From an uncultured Oscillospiraceae bacterium (GTDB taxonomy: Bacteria > Bacillota > Clostridia > Oscillospirales > Oscillospiraceae), in NCBI GenBank assembly GCA_934668295.1, contig CAKUND010000001.1, positions 1 to 59,646 on the forward strand: 59,646 nt of DNA, written 5' to 3'. This document shows positions 32,641 through 41,189 of the stretch, in pieces. How positions within the stretch are numbered: position 1 is the first letter of the stretch; the number at the start of each line of letters is the position of its first letter. The position numbers were made by a program, and so were the translations under genes. The notes beneath the pieces were generated by a model. It did not search any database. It was given only the letters and a program-made list of their open reading frames with translations, and was not told the origin of the DNA.

Positions 32641-33795
32641 TCAGATCGCGTTTCGGATGGTGTTTCCGATCGCGTCCGCCGCGCTCTGTTTCATGCCCGG
32701 CGTCGAGTGGACGTAGGTGCTGAGCGTGAATCCTGCGCTGAAATGTCCCAGCGTTTCCGATAGTGTCCGCACATCCACGCCGCTTTTCAGCGATAACGTT
32801 GCAAATGTGTGTCGCATGTCATGAAAACGAACGTGTTCTGCACCGATTTCTTTGATGATTCTGTCGTGCAGCCTGCGAAATCCATCCGGGTCCCACGTCT
32901 CGCCTGTGCGTGGAGATGGGAACAAATACGGATTTGCTGGATGTCTTGCGTGTTCTTCCACAAGAAGTTTCACTGTGTCCTCTGGGAGAAGAACCGTTCG
33001 GATGGAATTTGGTGTTTTTGGTGTGCTGATGACCAGCTTTCCATTCTGCCGCGCTACGCTTTTGTTGATCGAGAGTGTACGATTCTGCACATCTAAGTCC
33101 TCCCAGCGTAAGGCCAGCAGCTCCCCGCGCCGTAAGCCTGTGGTCAGTTCCAGATACATCGGCGCGAGAATGCCATGCTCTTTCGCTACACTCAAATATG
33201 GGCCGATCAATGCTTCGGGCAGGATGTTCATTTCCTTGCGAGTGTTTTTCGGGATTTTACATCTCTTCGCCGGGTTCGCAAGGATCAATTTTTCCTCCAC
33301 TGCATGTTCCAACGCCTTATTCAGCACCACATGAACGCATTGCACCATGCGGGGACTCAGACCGTGTTCTTTCAGCTCCGGCTGGTTTTTCTTCTGCACG
33401 CGACCGCTCTTGAGCAGCTCGTTGTAAAACTGTTGGATTTGCAGCATCGTCAGCTTTTCCAGTTTAACGCCTCCAAGTTTCGGAATGATGTGGTGATCGA
33501 TGGCGTTGTGGTAAAATTCCTTGGTCGAGTATCGCACCTGCGGTTCGACGTAAACGGTGTACCACAGCTTCAGCCACTGTTCGAGCGTATAGCTGCCAGC
33601 CTTCACCGGATCGAGCTTCTTGCTGTCCTCAATCGCGGCCCGTAGTTTATCTTTGACTTCTGCCTGTGTTCTGCCAAGCACGTTTTTCGTAATGGCTTTT
33701 CCGTTTGCATCGTATCCAGCGGTGTATCGGCCTTCCCAGCGCCCGTCTTTTCGCTTGCGAATATTCCCTTCACCGTTGGCTCGTCGTTTCGGCAT
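32641..33795 (-). CDS. Tyrosine site-specific integrase
   Basis: 384 residues. An N-terminal arm-binding domain (GEGNIRKRKDGRWEGRYTAG) precedes a SAM-like core-binding domain (TLEQWLKLWYTVYVEPQVRY) and the catalytic domain. The catalytic residues are Arg in TTGLRRGELLALRWED, His-x-x-Arg in VRFHDMRHTFATLSLKSG, His in LGHFSAGFTLSTY and Tyr in TYVHSTPG. It is of the type used by phages and integrative conjugative or mobilisable elements of Firmicutes. It lies about 230 bases from the tRNA-Ala 3' end and points towards it, the usual arrangement for integration into a tRNA. The start has GAAGGAGGTAAACACG. Confidence 0.95.
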   Translation of the reverse strand: MPKRRANGEGNIRKRKDGRWEGRYTAGYDANGKAITKNVLGRTQAEVKDKLRAAIEDSKKLDPVKAGSYTLEQWLKLWYTVYVEPQVRYSTKEFYHNAIDHHIIPKLGGVKLEKLTMLQIQQFYNELLKSGRVQKKNQPELKEHGLSPRMVQCVHVVLNKALEHAVEEKLILANPAKRCKIPKNTRKEMNILPEALIGPYLSVAKEHGILAPMYLELTTGLRRGELLALRWEDLDVQNRTLSINKSVARQNGKLVISTPKTPNSIRTVLLPEDTVKLLVEEHARHPANPYLFPSPRTGETWDPDGFRRLHDRIIKEIGAEHVRFHDMRHTFATLSLKSGVDVRTLSETLGHFSAGFTLSTYVHSTPGMKQSAADAIGNTIRNAI

Positions 33796-34422
33796 CGTGT
33801 TTACCTCCTTCTCATTTTATCAGCACACACGATTACCACAAGCACAGCCGAATAGCAAGTCCAATTTCCTGTCAGGCGCATTTTTGTTCCTCACACTGCT
33901 CCCCCATCCTGGGGATCAAAATTTGTTTTGAATAGCCGAGAAGAATTACCAAATCGAAGTTTTCATCCTAGTTTTCTTCACGCCGCCACGGTGGGCGGAC
34001 GCGGCGTTTGTGCCGCGCAGACCTGCACGGATACGCGGTCAGCCCATAAAACCGCACACGTCGGCGCGACGCGCCCCACGCCGCGGAGCAAATGGCTGCG
34101 CCGATGTGCGTTTCTGACTTGTGCCGTAGTTCAGCCGTTAGTCCTCCGCCCACAGGCGGCATTGGGGTCAGGGTTCTCCCTGCAAGCCGCATTTTGGTAC
34201 CAAAATGCTATGCTTGCGCGCGTCGTCGCGGACTGCGCTGCTTCGCGACGACTTTTTATGCTGCGCATCAAAAAGTCATCTCTCATCCGCTTCGTCGCTC
34301 CTCCTTTCCAAAATGCAAACAGTTCCTTGGTTTGCATTTTGGTTTTCTTTTTAGTCGCTACAATAGTCGCTATGAAATTCAAAATTACTGATTTTTGCCG
34401 TTCGTAGTCGCTACAATAGTCG
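33796..34422. other. Hairpin-rich non-coding stretch, candidate oriT or structured RNA region
   Basis: Open frames here have no recognisable protein features. From 33,960 on there is a series of inverted repeats: CCGCC/GGCGG near 34,146, the 20-base palindrome GCATTTTGGTACCAAAATGC (34,189-34,208), GTCGTCGCG/CGCGACGAC (about 34,221-34,251), GACTTTTTATGC/GCATCAAAAAGTC (about 34,249-34,275) and CCAAAATGCAAAC/GTTTGCATTTTGG (about 34,309-34,342). The end carries four copies of TAGTCGCTA. A hairpin chain in a mobilisable element near a relaxase gene suggests a transfer origin, but no nick site was identified. Confidence 0.4.
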
Positions 34423-34425
34423 CTA
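34352..34425 (+). repeat. Four TAGTCGCTA repeats in two pairs
   Basis: Copies at 34,352, 34,364, 34,405 and 34,417. Each pair has a 12-base period and forms the 21-base unit TAGTCGCTA-CAA-TAGTCGCTA; the units start 53 bases apart. The last copy overlaps the stop codon of the methyltransferase gene. They resemble iterons or recombinase-binding repeats. Confidence 0.7.
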
Positions 34426-35148
34426 CGCAGCATTCAGCTCTGCTTCCAGCCGCTTTCTGGCAAGATCCGCGTACACATCCGTGACCTCGATGCCGGTTGC
34501 ATCGTAACCCTCTTTGACCGCAGCCAGAACCGTTGTACCAGAGCCTGCAAAGGGGTCCAAGATATGACCGCCCGGTTCCGTGATCTTGACAAGGTCCTGC
34601 ATGAGCTGCAACGGCTTCTCGGTCAGGTGGATGCGGTTCTGCGGATTGCCGTATTTGAATACACCCGGCAAACACGGCACAGGGCGGCTGACCGGCATAT
34701 CACCATTCGAGCCCCAAACGATATATTCTGCCTGTTGCCGGAAACGCCCCTTCTGCGGACGGGAGTTTCCCTTGTCCCAAACAGCAATGCCGCGCCAGAT
34801 CCAGCCTGCCCACTGGAGCGCATCGCTGGCACATGGAAGCTGCCGCCAGTCAATGAACATACAGACCGGCGCACCGGGCTTGGCTGCACGTCTTGCAAGA
34901 TACAGCCACTCCGCTGCCCAGCGGGTCCATGATCGCTGATCCTTGGCGTCGCCGTCAAAATCAGGCGGCGCGTTGCCGCCCATGCTGGAATATTTCTTTG
35001 CGGTGGCTTTGGATTTCTCCGCCTGTGTGCGACCACCGGACGCATACGGCGGGTCGGTGATGACAGCGTCGAACGTGCCGGGAGGAAAACTCTCCAGCAC
35101 CGTAAGGCTGTCACCGTGGATGATCTCCCATCTGGGCTTATCGCTCAT
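34423..35148 (-). CDS. DNA N6-adenine/N4-cytosine methyltransferase of a mobile element
   Basis: About 241 residues. The catalytic motif IV is AVITDPPYASGG near the N-terminus and the AdoMet-binding motif I is HILDPFAGSGTTVLAAVKEG near the C-terminus, so it is of the beta order. The target-recognition part between them is short. HLTEKPLQLMQDLVKI before motif I is usual for orphan methyltransferases of phages and conjugative elements. No restriction endonuclease gene is adjacent, so it probably protects or marks the element. ATG at 35,148 has GGGAGCGG eight bases upstream; an earlier ATG (35,154) is too close to it. It overlaps the preceding small gene. Confidence 0.9.
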   Translation of the reverse strand: MSDKPRWEIIHGDSLTVLESFPPGTFDAVITDPPYASGGRTQAEKSKATAKKYSSMGGNAPPDFDGDAKDQRSWTRWAAEWLYLARRAAKPGAPVCMFIDWRQLPCASDALQWAGWIWRGIAVWDKGNSRPQKGRFRQQAEYIVWGSNGDMPVSRPVPCLPGVFKYGNPQNRIHLTEKPLQLMQDLVKITEPGGHILDPFAGSGTTVLAAVKEGYDATGIEVTDVYADLARKRLEAELNAA

Positions 35149-35596
35149 GGGCATCCGCTCCCTTCATTTTTTGAGTATGTTGTCGATTCTGTACCCGTTC
35201 GTGCGTCAGTTCAAAAACGCTGAGATATTCCGCAGTCGCGTTTGCCAACAACGTATAATCACGCGAACCGGGGCAGCAGGCATACCACTGCGGCGTTTTC
35301 CCGTCGACCCAGATGTGCGGTTCCGTATTGCGAAGATTCGGATTCGTGCTGCGGCAGCTTCTGCTGATGACGTCCCCAATTTTCATCCGAACACTGTCAA
35401 TTTCGCCTTTCGTAGGATTCAGGATGGAAACTGTCAGGTATGGATACTGATTCGCAACGATATCTTTTGTAAACCGCGCTTTGACCCGCAGATCGCCAAG
35501 ACTGCCGTAGCAGCATTCGCCAACGAATTGCGGATCATGGATCACGCGCCCATCTCCATAGATCTTTCTCAGTTCTTCCAGAAAGAAATTTGTCAT
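35138..35596 (-). CDS. Hypothetical mobile-element protein
   Basis: 152 residues starting MTNFFLEELRKIYGDGRVIH after a strong GGAGGTATC site. It has a mixed alpha/beta composition, two cysteine pairs that are not zinc-finger spaced (ECCYG, YACCPG) and no signal peptide or membrane segment. I do not recognise the family. It is co-transcribed with the methyltransferase (overlap at the stop) and belongs to the cargo or mobilisation part of the element. Confidence 0.65.
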   Translation of the reverse strand: MTNFFLEELRKIYGDGRVIHDPQFVGECCYGSLGDLRVKARFTKDIVANQYPYLTVSILNPTKGEIDSVRMKIGDVISRSCRSTNPNLRNTEPHIWVDGKTPQWYACCPGSRDYTLLANATAEYLSVFELTHERVQNRQHTQKMKGADAHER

Positions 35597-35646
35597 GATA
35601 CCTCCGAAAGAAACAGGAGCGCCAGATCTCTCTGACGCTCCCGTAA

Positions 35647-35871
35647 TTATGCTTTAGATATTATATTGTCGTTCTGTCGTGTTTCAATGCAGATCTTCTG
35701 CTTTGCGGAGCCCTTTTGTCGGCGCAGACAGAATACCATGTCCGGCGTGCGCTCAAAAAAGCCGATCCCACCCTTCCAACTCATGCCGCAGGAGCAATGC
35801 TGCAAGCCAATAAACTGCTGCTTCATTTTATGCCCGCAGCGAGGACATTTCTTGTTGTTCTTCCCCATCAT
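35647..35871 (-). CDS. Small zinc-ribbon-like protein
   Basis: About 74 residues, MMGKNNKKCPRCGHKMKQQF then HCSCGMSWKGG: a Cys-x2-Cys plus Cys-x-Cys set with spacing close to a zinc ribbon. The rest is basic (LRRQKGSAKQK). CAGGAGCAG precedes the double ATG. Such small zinc-ribbon proteins are common cargo of mobilisable elements, often of unknown function. Confidence 0.55.
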   Translation of the reverse strand: MMGKNNKKCPRCGHKMKQQFIGLQHCSCGMSWKGGIGFFERTPDMVFCLRRQKGSAKQKICIETRQNDNIISKA

Positions 35872-35901
35872 CTGCTCCTGTTGCATTTGTATCTATGCTA
35901 A

Positions 35902-36732
35902 TTATAATGTATTATTGCGCTTGCCAACACCGATATGACGGAGCTGATAACTGAAAATCAGCATACTGCTGCGTATCTTTTCCATTGCCTCAGCTATGAC
36001 AGGAACCGTATTTTTTGCCGCCTGCATCAGCTTCTTGACTGTTGCTTTCAGTTCACGAAGCAAAGCGTTATCTGCCTTGATCTGACGATTGATTTCACAG
36101 CGGTCAGAGATAATGCCTTTCTTTTCCAACGCACGGGCAACCACACCCTCGTGAATGGTGGGCTGCTCGGTCAGTCCTCGGTCTGCGTGGCTGCGGTGGT
36201 CGATACGTTCGTCGTGACCATATTGCTCCAAATAGCGGTTGGTCACGTCTGCCCACGCTTTGCGCCACTCCACAAGCTGTTCCTCGCTGTTCCAACGCTC
36301 GGCTATGGGATTCTGTCTGCCGAACTTGGTGCTTTTCGGGTGCTTGTTGGCTCGTTCATATCCGTGCTTCTCAGCTTCGGATGGCGCCATATACACTTTC
36401 TTTCGTCCAACCTTGTAAGGGTGCTGCTTCTCCCATCCGTCAGCCTGTGCCGCCTTGAACTCAGCAGCGGTAAAGCCCCGTTCCTCACCGTTTCTGACAC
36501 AGAGATATTCTTTCTCGATCTTGTACTGCCAGTTGCCTTGTTCATCCAACGGGCGCACCGTCAGCATAATGTGAGCGTGAGGATTATGACCGGGCGGGTG
36601 CGGATCGTGGATTGCCACATCAGCGCACATCCCTTCGGCAACAAAGCTGTTCTGAATGAAATCGGTTAAAAGCTCCTGCCATTGTGCCGGTGTCAGCTCA
36701 ATAATACCTTTTGAAATAACGGAAGGGGTCAT
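35902..36732 (-). pseudogene. MobA/MobL-family relaxase fragment
   Basis: The segment encodes FIQNSFVAEGMCADVAIHDP followed by GHNPHAHIMLTVRPLDEQG, which holds the metal-binding histidines of the HUH-type relaxase, then GWEKQHPYKVGRKKVY, FGRQNPIAERWNSEEQLVEW and RIDHRSHADRG with PTIHEGVVA. The N-terminal about 90 residues with the nicking tyrosine are missing, and the C-terminal helical region stops early at RNNTL (family members run longer). The match starts exactly at the stop of the arabinose LacI gene (TAATG overlap), so the arabinose island joined here. The fragment cannot nick DNA but would be translated behind the LacI gene. Confidence 0.8.
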
Positions 36733-37790
36733 TATCTTTTCCCCTTGTCGGTTTGGGAAACGGAATCCCTCCATACCAGCTCTGGGGTAGTTATGATATG
36801 CTGAATTTTACTTTCTGTGTTCTCGGTTTCATTGTTAATTAGCTCTGATAGTCTCTGCGCTGCTCGTCTCCCGATATCGTAAAAATGGTTGTCTACAGTG
36901 CATAGAGACGGTTCGATAATAGAAGAAAACTCATTATTATCGTATCCAACGACAGAGATGTCCTGTGGGATTTGGTAACCATGCTCTTTAAGGGCCATGT
37001 ATACTCCGCACGCAACATAGTCTGAGAATGCAAATATTGCAGTAGCAGTAATCTCTCTTTTATCCTTAAAGTCCGCCAGCCATCTACTGGTGGTTCGATA
37101 TGCATCTATACGGCTTCCGTCGCACTGAAGACGCTGTATGTTCTCCAGAGGTATGCCAAGGGCCTGTAATCTGTTTGCAAAGCCAGAGTATCGCTGTTTT
37201 GCGGACGATATATAGCTTAAGCCAGAAAGATACATGAATTTTCTGTGCCCGCAGGAATATAACCTTTCGGCCACGATTTCTGCCCCATAAACGTCATCGC
37301 ATATAATGTAATTATAATTGCAAGGAGGGGTTTCAAAACTTCTTACGGCCAGAACAAACGGGATGTTTGCGTTTTTTAATTTCTCGATAATGCGGTTGTT
37401 TGTGAGGCTGGGAATGAGTATGATCCCGTCTACTCCATGGTCGATCATACTGCCGATAACATTGTCTTCGTCTACAGCATTCTCATAGCTTGAGCCTGTC
37501 ATTATCGTATAACCTTTGGTTTTGCCCATTGATTCCACACCATTAATTATTGCACTCATAGCAGGGTTGCTATAGTCCGTCACTACAACACCCATAATAT
37601 AAGACCGGCTAGTACGCAAATTGCTTGCAACAAGGTTTTTTCTATAACCTAATTTTTCCGCTGTTTCTTTAATTAAGATTTTTGTTTCCTTACCTACATC
37701 TGACATATCACGCAAACCGCGAGAAACTGTATTAACGGAGAGATTGAGTTCTCTAGCTATATCTTTTAAAGTTGTCTTCAAGCAAACCAC
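36732..37790 (-). CDS. LacI-family regulator of the arabinan cluster
   Basis: 352 residues. The DNA-binding domain is TTLKDIARELNLSVNTVSRG followed by LRDMSDVGKETKILI; the sugar-binding domain contains SYIMGVVVTDYSNPAMSAII, GVDGIILIPSLTNN, FAFSDYVACGVYMALKEHGY and DISVVGYDNNEFSSIIEPSL. It is complete and is divergent from the arabinofuranosidase operon, so it most probably represses that operon until arabinose or an arabino-oligosaccharide binds, a task done by the GntR-LacI hybrid AraR in Bacillus. The IS21 element inserted 30 bases upstream has separated it from its original promoter region and from the operator at 41,543. Base composition is clearly AT-richer than in the core genes. Confidence 0.92.
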   Translation of the reverse strand: MVCLKTTLKDIARELNLSVNTVSRGLRDMSDVGKETKILIKETAEKLGYRKNLVASNLRTSRSYIMGVVVTDYSNPAMSAIINGVESMGKTKGYTIMTGSSYENAVDEDNVIGSMIDHGVDGIILIPSLTNNRIIEKLKNANIPFVLAVRSFETPPCNYNYIICDDVYGAEIVAERLYSCGHRKFMYLSGLSYISSAKQRYSGFANRLQALGIPLENIQRLQCDGSRIDAYRTTSRWLADFKDKREITATAIFAFSDYVACGVYMALKEHGYQIPQDISVVGYDNNEFSSIIEPSLCTVDNHFYDIGRRAAQRLSELINNETENTESKIQHIITTPELVWRDSVSQTDKGKR

Positions 37791-37815
37791 CCCATAAGTT
37801 TATCGTGAATAATTT

Positions 37816-37819
37816 ACAT
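37816..37819. repeat. Target duplication (ACAT), left side of IS21-family element
   Basis: ACAT at 37,816-37,819 and 41,326-41,329 directly flanks the two terminal inverted repeats that begin TGTTAGCGCC. A 4-base duplication is within the known range for IS21. Confidence 0.7.
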
Positions 37820-37937
37820 TGTTAGCGCCGGGCGAAAAACGCCATTTTGAGCCGGGCGAAAAACGCCAATTTCGGCCGGACGAAAATAGCCAATCCGTAC
37901 CGAAATGGTGTAGCCAGCCCCGGTCTGGATGTAGGTT

Positions 37938-38750
37938 TTAGGTGTCGTTCCTCGGTCCGTTGGCAGAAGCTGCTGCGGTCGTGCGCAGGGAGACTGTCTC
38001 AAGACGGCGGCCACGGAAGCTCTCGCCCTTAATTGCAAAGACAATCGCATCATCAAAGATGCGGTCAAGAGCACACAGGAGCGAGTCGTTCTCACAGAAA
38101 TTTTCCTGCCACTGCGCAGGATCGCGGTTGCTGGTGAAGACCATGTTGTAATAACCGTCCTTCTGGTAACGGCGGTCCACCATGTCAAAGAACAGCCGCG
38201 TATTCTCCTTGTCAAATTCGCAGTGTCCCACTTCATCAATAATAAGACAGGAAGGCCGGACAAGGGATGCAAGGAGCGTGCTCTCACGGCCAGCCCGTCG
38301 GGCATCCGTCATCCGGTCACGCAGCTCGGACATCTTAATGAAGTATGCCTTCATGCCATGCTCACAACAGGCACGGCCAAAAGCCTGTGCCAAATGGGTT
38401 TTGCCGGTTCCCGGTTTTCCAATAAAGGCAAGGTTTTTGTGGGCATAGAGGGCAGATAGCGTAGAGAGGCTGCGCAGTTTGTCAACATTCTTCCCTGTAA
38501 CACGGTTGAAGTCGAAGTTGTCAAAGGTTTTGGGAACTTTCAGCGGCAGGCGGCTCGTGCGCAGTAAGAAGTCCACCGTGGAACGGTCTTTCTTTGCCTT
38601 CAGATATTCAAAAACCTTGGTCACTGCAAGGACCTCTGCGTCGGACATATTGTTCTTCTGCGCCAGCGCAGCAAATTCCTCCACCGTAAGTCCAAACTTC
38701 ATCAGCTCTTTGCTGCAAGTGGAGACGGCGTTAAACAGAGTTTCACTCAT
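37938..38750 (-). CDS. istB: IS21 helper ATPase IstB
   Basis: 270 residues. Walker A is LAFIGKPGTGKTHLAQAF and Walker B LIIDEVGHCEFDKENTRLFF, followed by VFTSNRDPAQWQENF and a C-terminal sensor region (LDRIFDDAIVFAIKGESFRG). This AAA+ ATPase assists the transposase in target selection. The ATG overlaps the istA stop (ATGAGTGA), the normal coupling in IS21; upstream Met codons at 38,759 and 38,798 are less likely. The gene is intact although istA is not, so the element cannot move by itself. Confidence 0.92.
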   Translation of the reverse strand: MSETLFNAVSTCSKELMKFGLTVEEFAALAQKNNMSDAEVLAVTKVFEYLKAKKDRSTVDFLLRTSRLPLKVPKTFDNFDFNRVTGKNVDKLRSLSTLSALYAHKNLAFIGKPGTGKTHLAQAFGRACCEHGMKAYFIKMSELRDRMTDARRAGRESTLLASLVRPSCLIIDEVGHCEFDKENTRLFFDMVDRRYQKDGYYNMVFTSNRDPAQWQENFCENDSLLCALDRIFDDAIVFAIKGESFRGRRLETVSLRTTAAASANGPRNDT

Positions 38751-39622
38751 CCCAGTCATCCTCCTTGCTGAAGTTAAGCTTCTCAAAAGAGAGGTCACGG
38801 GGCGGCTCTGAAAGCTGCTTAATCACCGCCTTTACCGGCATAGAGGGAAACTCTTCCGGCTGTTCAGGCAGAGCATACTGGTTTTCACAAAAGCTGTCCC
38901 TCCGTGCCCAGGTCACATCGTGCGTGGCCAGAAGAAAGCTCATATCAGAGGAGTAGATATGCAGGGTATCGCCGTCGCGCAGCACACGGGCGGTCTTGCC
39001 CTGGTAGGTATAGGGAACGCCAAAGCGCCGCCCCTCATAGCTCACAAATCCGTCAAAGGAAATCCGGCGCTCCGGGCATAGGTAAAACAGCATCTCATAG
39101 CTGTCATCCAGCACGGATACCACATTGGCGCAGTGCGCCGTGTGCGTATCCTGGGGAATCCCAAGCCCCCTGTGGTATGCGGTGTTCTGTTCATTGCACC
39201 AATCCAAGGCAGCAACGTTCAAATCGGTCACATTCCAGAACACGCGCCCGACAAGAAAGTTTTCCTTCACGAACCGCACTAGGCGCTCTACCTTGCCCTT
39301 CGTAAAGGGATGGCGGGGCTTGCAGAGTTTCGTCTGGAATCCCACGGTCTTCATGAACTGCTCGTAATCCTTCTGCCAGACGGGTTTGCCGTCCTGGCTG
39401 CGCCGGATGACCACGTTCTTCATGTTGTCCGTAAGGACATGTTGGGGAACGCCCATATAGCGGAAAGCGTGAACCATTCCAATGAACAGGTTCTCCTGCT
39501 TTGCGTTGGGAAAGAACTCCATGTACCGCTGCCCGCAGTGGTGGCAAATCATAGCGAAGCAGGCAGCGTTATACTCGCTTCCGTCATAAGCCTGTACCCT
39601 CGTGAAGCCCCAGTCCATCTGA
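38743..39622 (-). pseudogene. istA: IS21 transposase IstA, C-terminal part
   Basis: The catalytic core starts QMDWGFTRVQAYDGSEYNAA and continues CHHCGQRYMEFFPNAKQENL, VLTDNMKNVVIRR (second acidic residue region) and PFTKGKVERLVRFVKENFL (Glu of DDE in KGKVER). It ends with NFSKEDDWDE next to istB. The N-terminal part is 1.1 kb away at 40,747-41,189, beyond the IS630-like insertion. Removing that insertion with one copy of TCA restores GPGEAFQMDWGF in frame, which shows that the gene was whole before the insertion. Confidence 0.9.
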
Positions 39623-40746
39623 TACTATTTCTTAATTAAACAGTTTGATTATCCACTCTCTGCCGGTGATGCTTGAAATGATTTCATGATTCAAGGAACA
39701 GATGGTGTCACACAAACGGTCAACCACCTTCTCCAAGGTAGCAAAGATTTCGTTGCGGAAGCCGCGCTTCCGGATTTCCTTCCAAATCTGTTCTATCGGA
39801 TTCATTTCCGGTGTGTACGGTGGAATGTGAAACAGAACAATATTGTCAGGCAGCTCCAGACCGGCGGATCTGTGCCATGCCGCACCATCACAGCAAAGCA
39901 AAATAATATCATCAGCGTATTTTTCAGACAGTTGCTTCAAAAAGATATTCATGCAGACAGTATTGCAATAGGGCAGGACGAGAAAGTACCCATCGCCTGT
40001 CAGCGGCTCCACCGCACCATAGGCATAGCGGTACTCACGGATATGATGGCAGGGCACACTGGGACGGATACCGTTCCCGCACCAGCAGTATTTCGGCTTG
40101 TTGATCCGACCAAACCCAGCTTCATCCTGAAACATAAGCCGAATGTCCTTGCCCCTGTGGATAACTTTAAGCTCATTTATCGTAGTGTTAATTTTTTTGA
40201 GGCCGCGATTTCTTCTTCGCTAGCCTTTTTGGGATGCCTGCTCCGAGGCATGATCTTCCGCCATCCATGCCGATGCAGCACAAAGTAAATTTGTCCTTTG
40301 CTGACCGGATGGTCTACTGCTGCCTGATATGCCCTTGCAATCTCACTGACCTCAACCAATTCCCCTCTTTCAGCGCGTTCCTGAAAAGGTGCCAGAATGG
40401 CTGCTTCCTCCGCTATGCTCATATTGCGGTGGTTTCCACCGTAGTGATTGCCGGAAATCGCTTCAAGACCGTGATCTCTGTATTTCGCAACCAGTCGTGT
40501 TACTGAACTGGCATGAAACCCTGTTGCTCTTGATACTTCCTTAGCATTGGCGCCTTTTGCACGCAGTTCCAATGCCTTCAGTCTCGCCTCGGCGCGCTTG
40601 TCCTTGTTATTCTTGCAAGCTTGCTCTATTTTTTTGATTTTTTGATTTCTTCTTCGCTGAATTTATATCTGGAAGCCATTTTCATCACCCAGTTATAGTA
40701 TATCATATCATCGCAAGCTATTCTACCGCTTTATTAAGAATTGGTA
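39623..40746 (-). mobile_element. IS630-like insertion sequence inside istA
   Basis: Inverted ends TACTATTTCTTAATTAAACAG (left; quoted ends here TACTATTTCTTAATTAAACA) and TACCAATTCTTAATAAAGCG (right, minus strand) match in most positions. The flanks share TGA (39,620-39,622 and 40,747-40,749). It is 1,124 bp long and carries one IS630-type DDE transposase gene in three frames. Removing the element and one TGA restores istA exactly. Confidence 0.85.
39632..40679 (-). CDS. IS630-family transposase needing two -1 frameshifts
   Basis: Read from the ATG at 40,679 the frame gives MASRYKFSEEEIKKSKK and then a TAG directly after the A7 run at 40,635-40,629. A -1 slip there leads into LELRAKGANAKEVSRATGFH (helix-turn-helix, RLVAKYRDHGLEAI, up to EEEIAASKKLTLR), which stops at 40,177 just after a second A7 run (40,198-40,192). 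A second -1 slip there leads through INELKVIHRGKDIRL into the catalytic domain: MFQDEAGFGRI (first Asp), LLCCDGAAWHRS (second Asp) and YTPEMNPIEQIWKEIRKRG (Glu). Both slip sites read TCAAAAAAAT. The gene is therefore either expressed by double programmed frameshifting or both homopolymers are one base short in this assembly. Confidence 0.8.
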
Positions 40747-41189
40747 TGAAATGCTTCTCCGGGACCGGTAAAATACCGGCGTCCACGGTTCCCCTGCGGC
40801 TCAACCGCATGCCGAGGAGCCGGAACAAGGTGCTGGTGGTTTGCAATGTACTCCTTAACGATGCTTTTCCCGCCAGTGAACCCACTTTCACGGAGTTTGG
40901 AAAGACAAACGACAGAGTTCACAACGCCACCTTTGAGCAATCCGTCAAGAATGCCGGTGTAGCCGCTCAGGAGCGTGGTCGTGGCCTTGCGTCCTTTCAG
41001 CGCGTGTTGGACATCCTCAAAGTCGTGCTCTTTCATGCGGCGCAGCTTGGCACGAGAAATTCCGGTGCGGCGGCCAAGGTCTGCAAGGTTGATTTTCTCC
41101 AGAGAGAACTTCTCTCCCTGTTCAACCATCATCTGTTCTATGGCCTTCGCCACAGCTGGATTCATGGCTGCAAAATTAGGTTTTTTCAT
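40747..41189 (-). pseudogene. istA: IS21 transposase IstA, N-terminal part
   Basis: From ATG 41,189 (AGGAGGCATC in front) the frame encodes MKKPNFAAMNPAVAKAIEQM, a helix-turn-helix LADLGRRTGISRAKLRRMKE and LSGYTGILDGLLKGG, up to RRYFTGPGEAF, where the IS630-like element cuts it. The rest of the protein is at 38,743-39,622. A truncated DNA-binding fragment could still be made and might bind the terminal repeats. Confidence 0.9.

Noticed and set aside
34352..34425. TAGTCGCTA repeats as a CRISPR array
   Set aside because: Units are 9 bases with 3-base and 32-base gaps, not 23-37-base repeats with equal spacers, and no cas genes are present.
33928..34433. Open frames on both strands in the hairpin-rich stretch
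   Set aside because: No strong start site, sequences driven by inverted repeats, no domain; treated as non-coding.
40177..40572. Two or three separate IS630 proteins (an orfA/orfB arrangement)
   Set aside because: The frames connect without gaps through A7 slip sites and together make one normal IS630 transposase.
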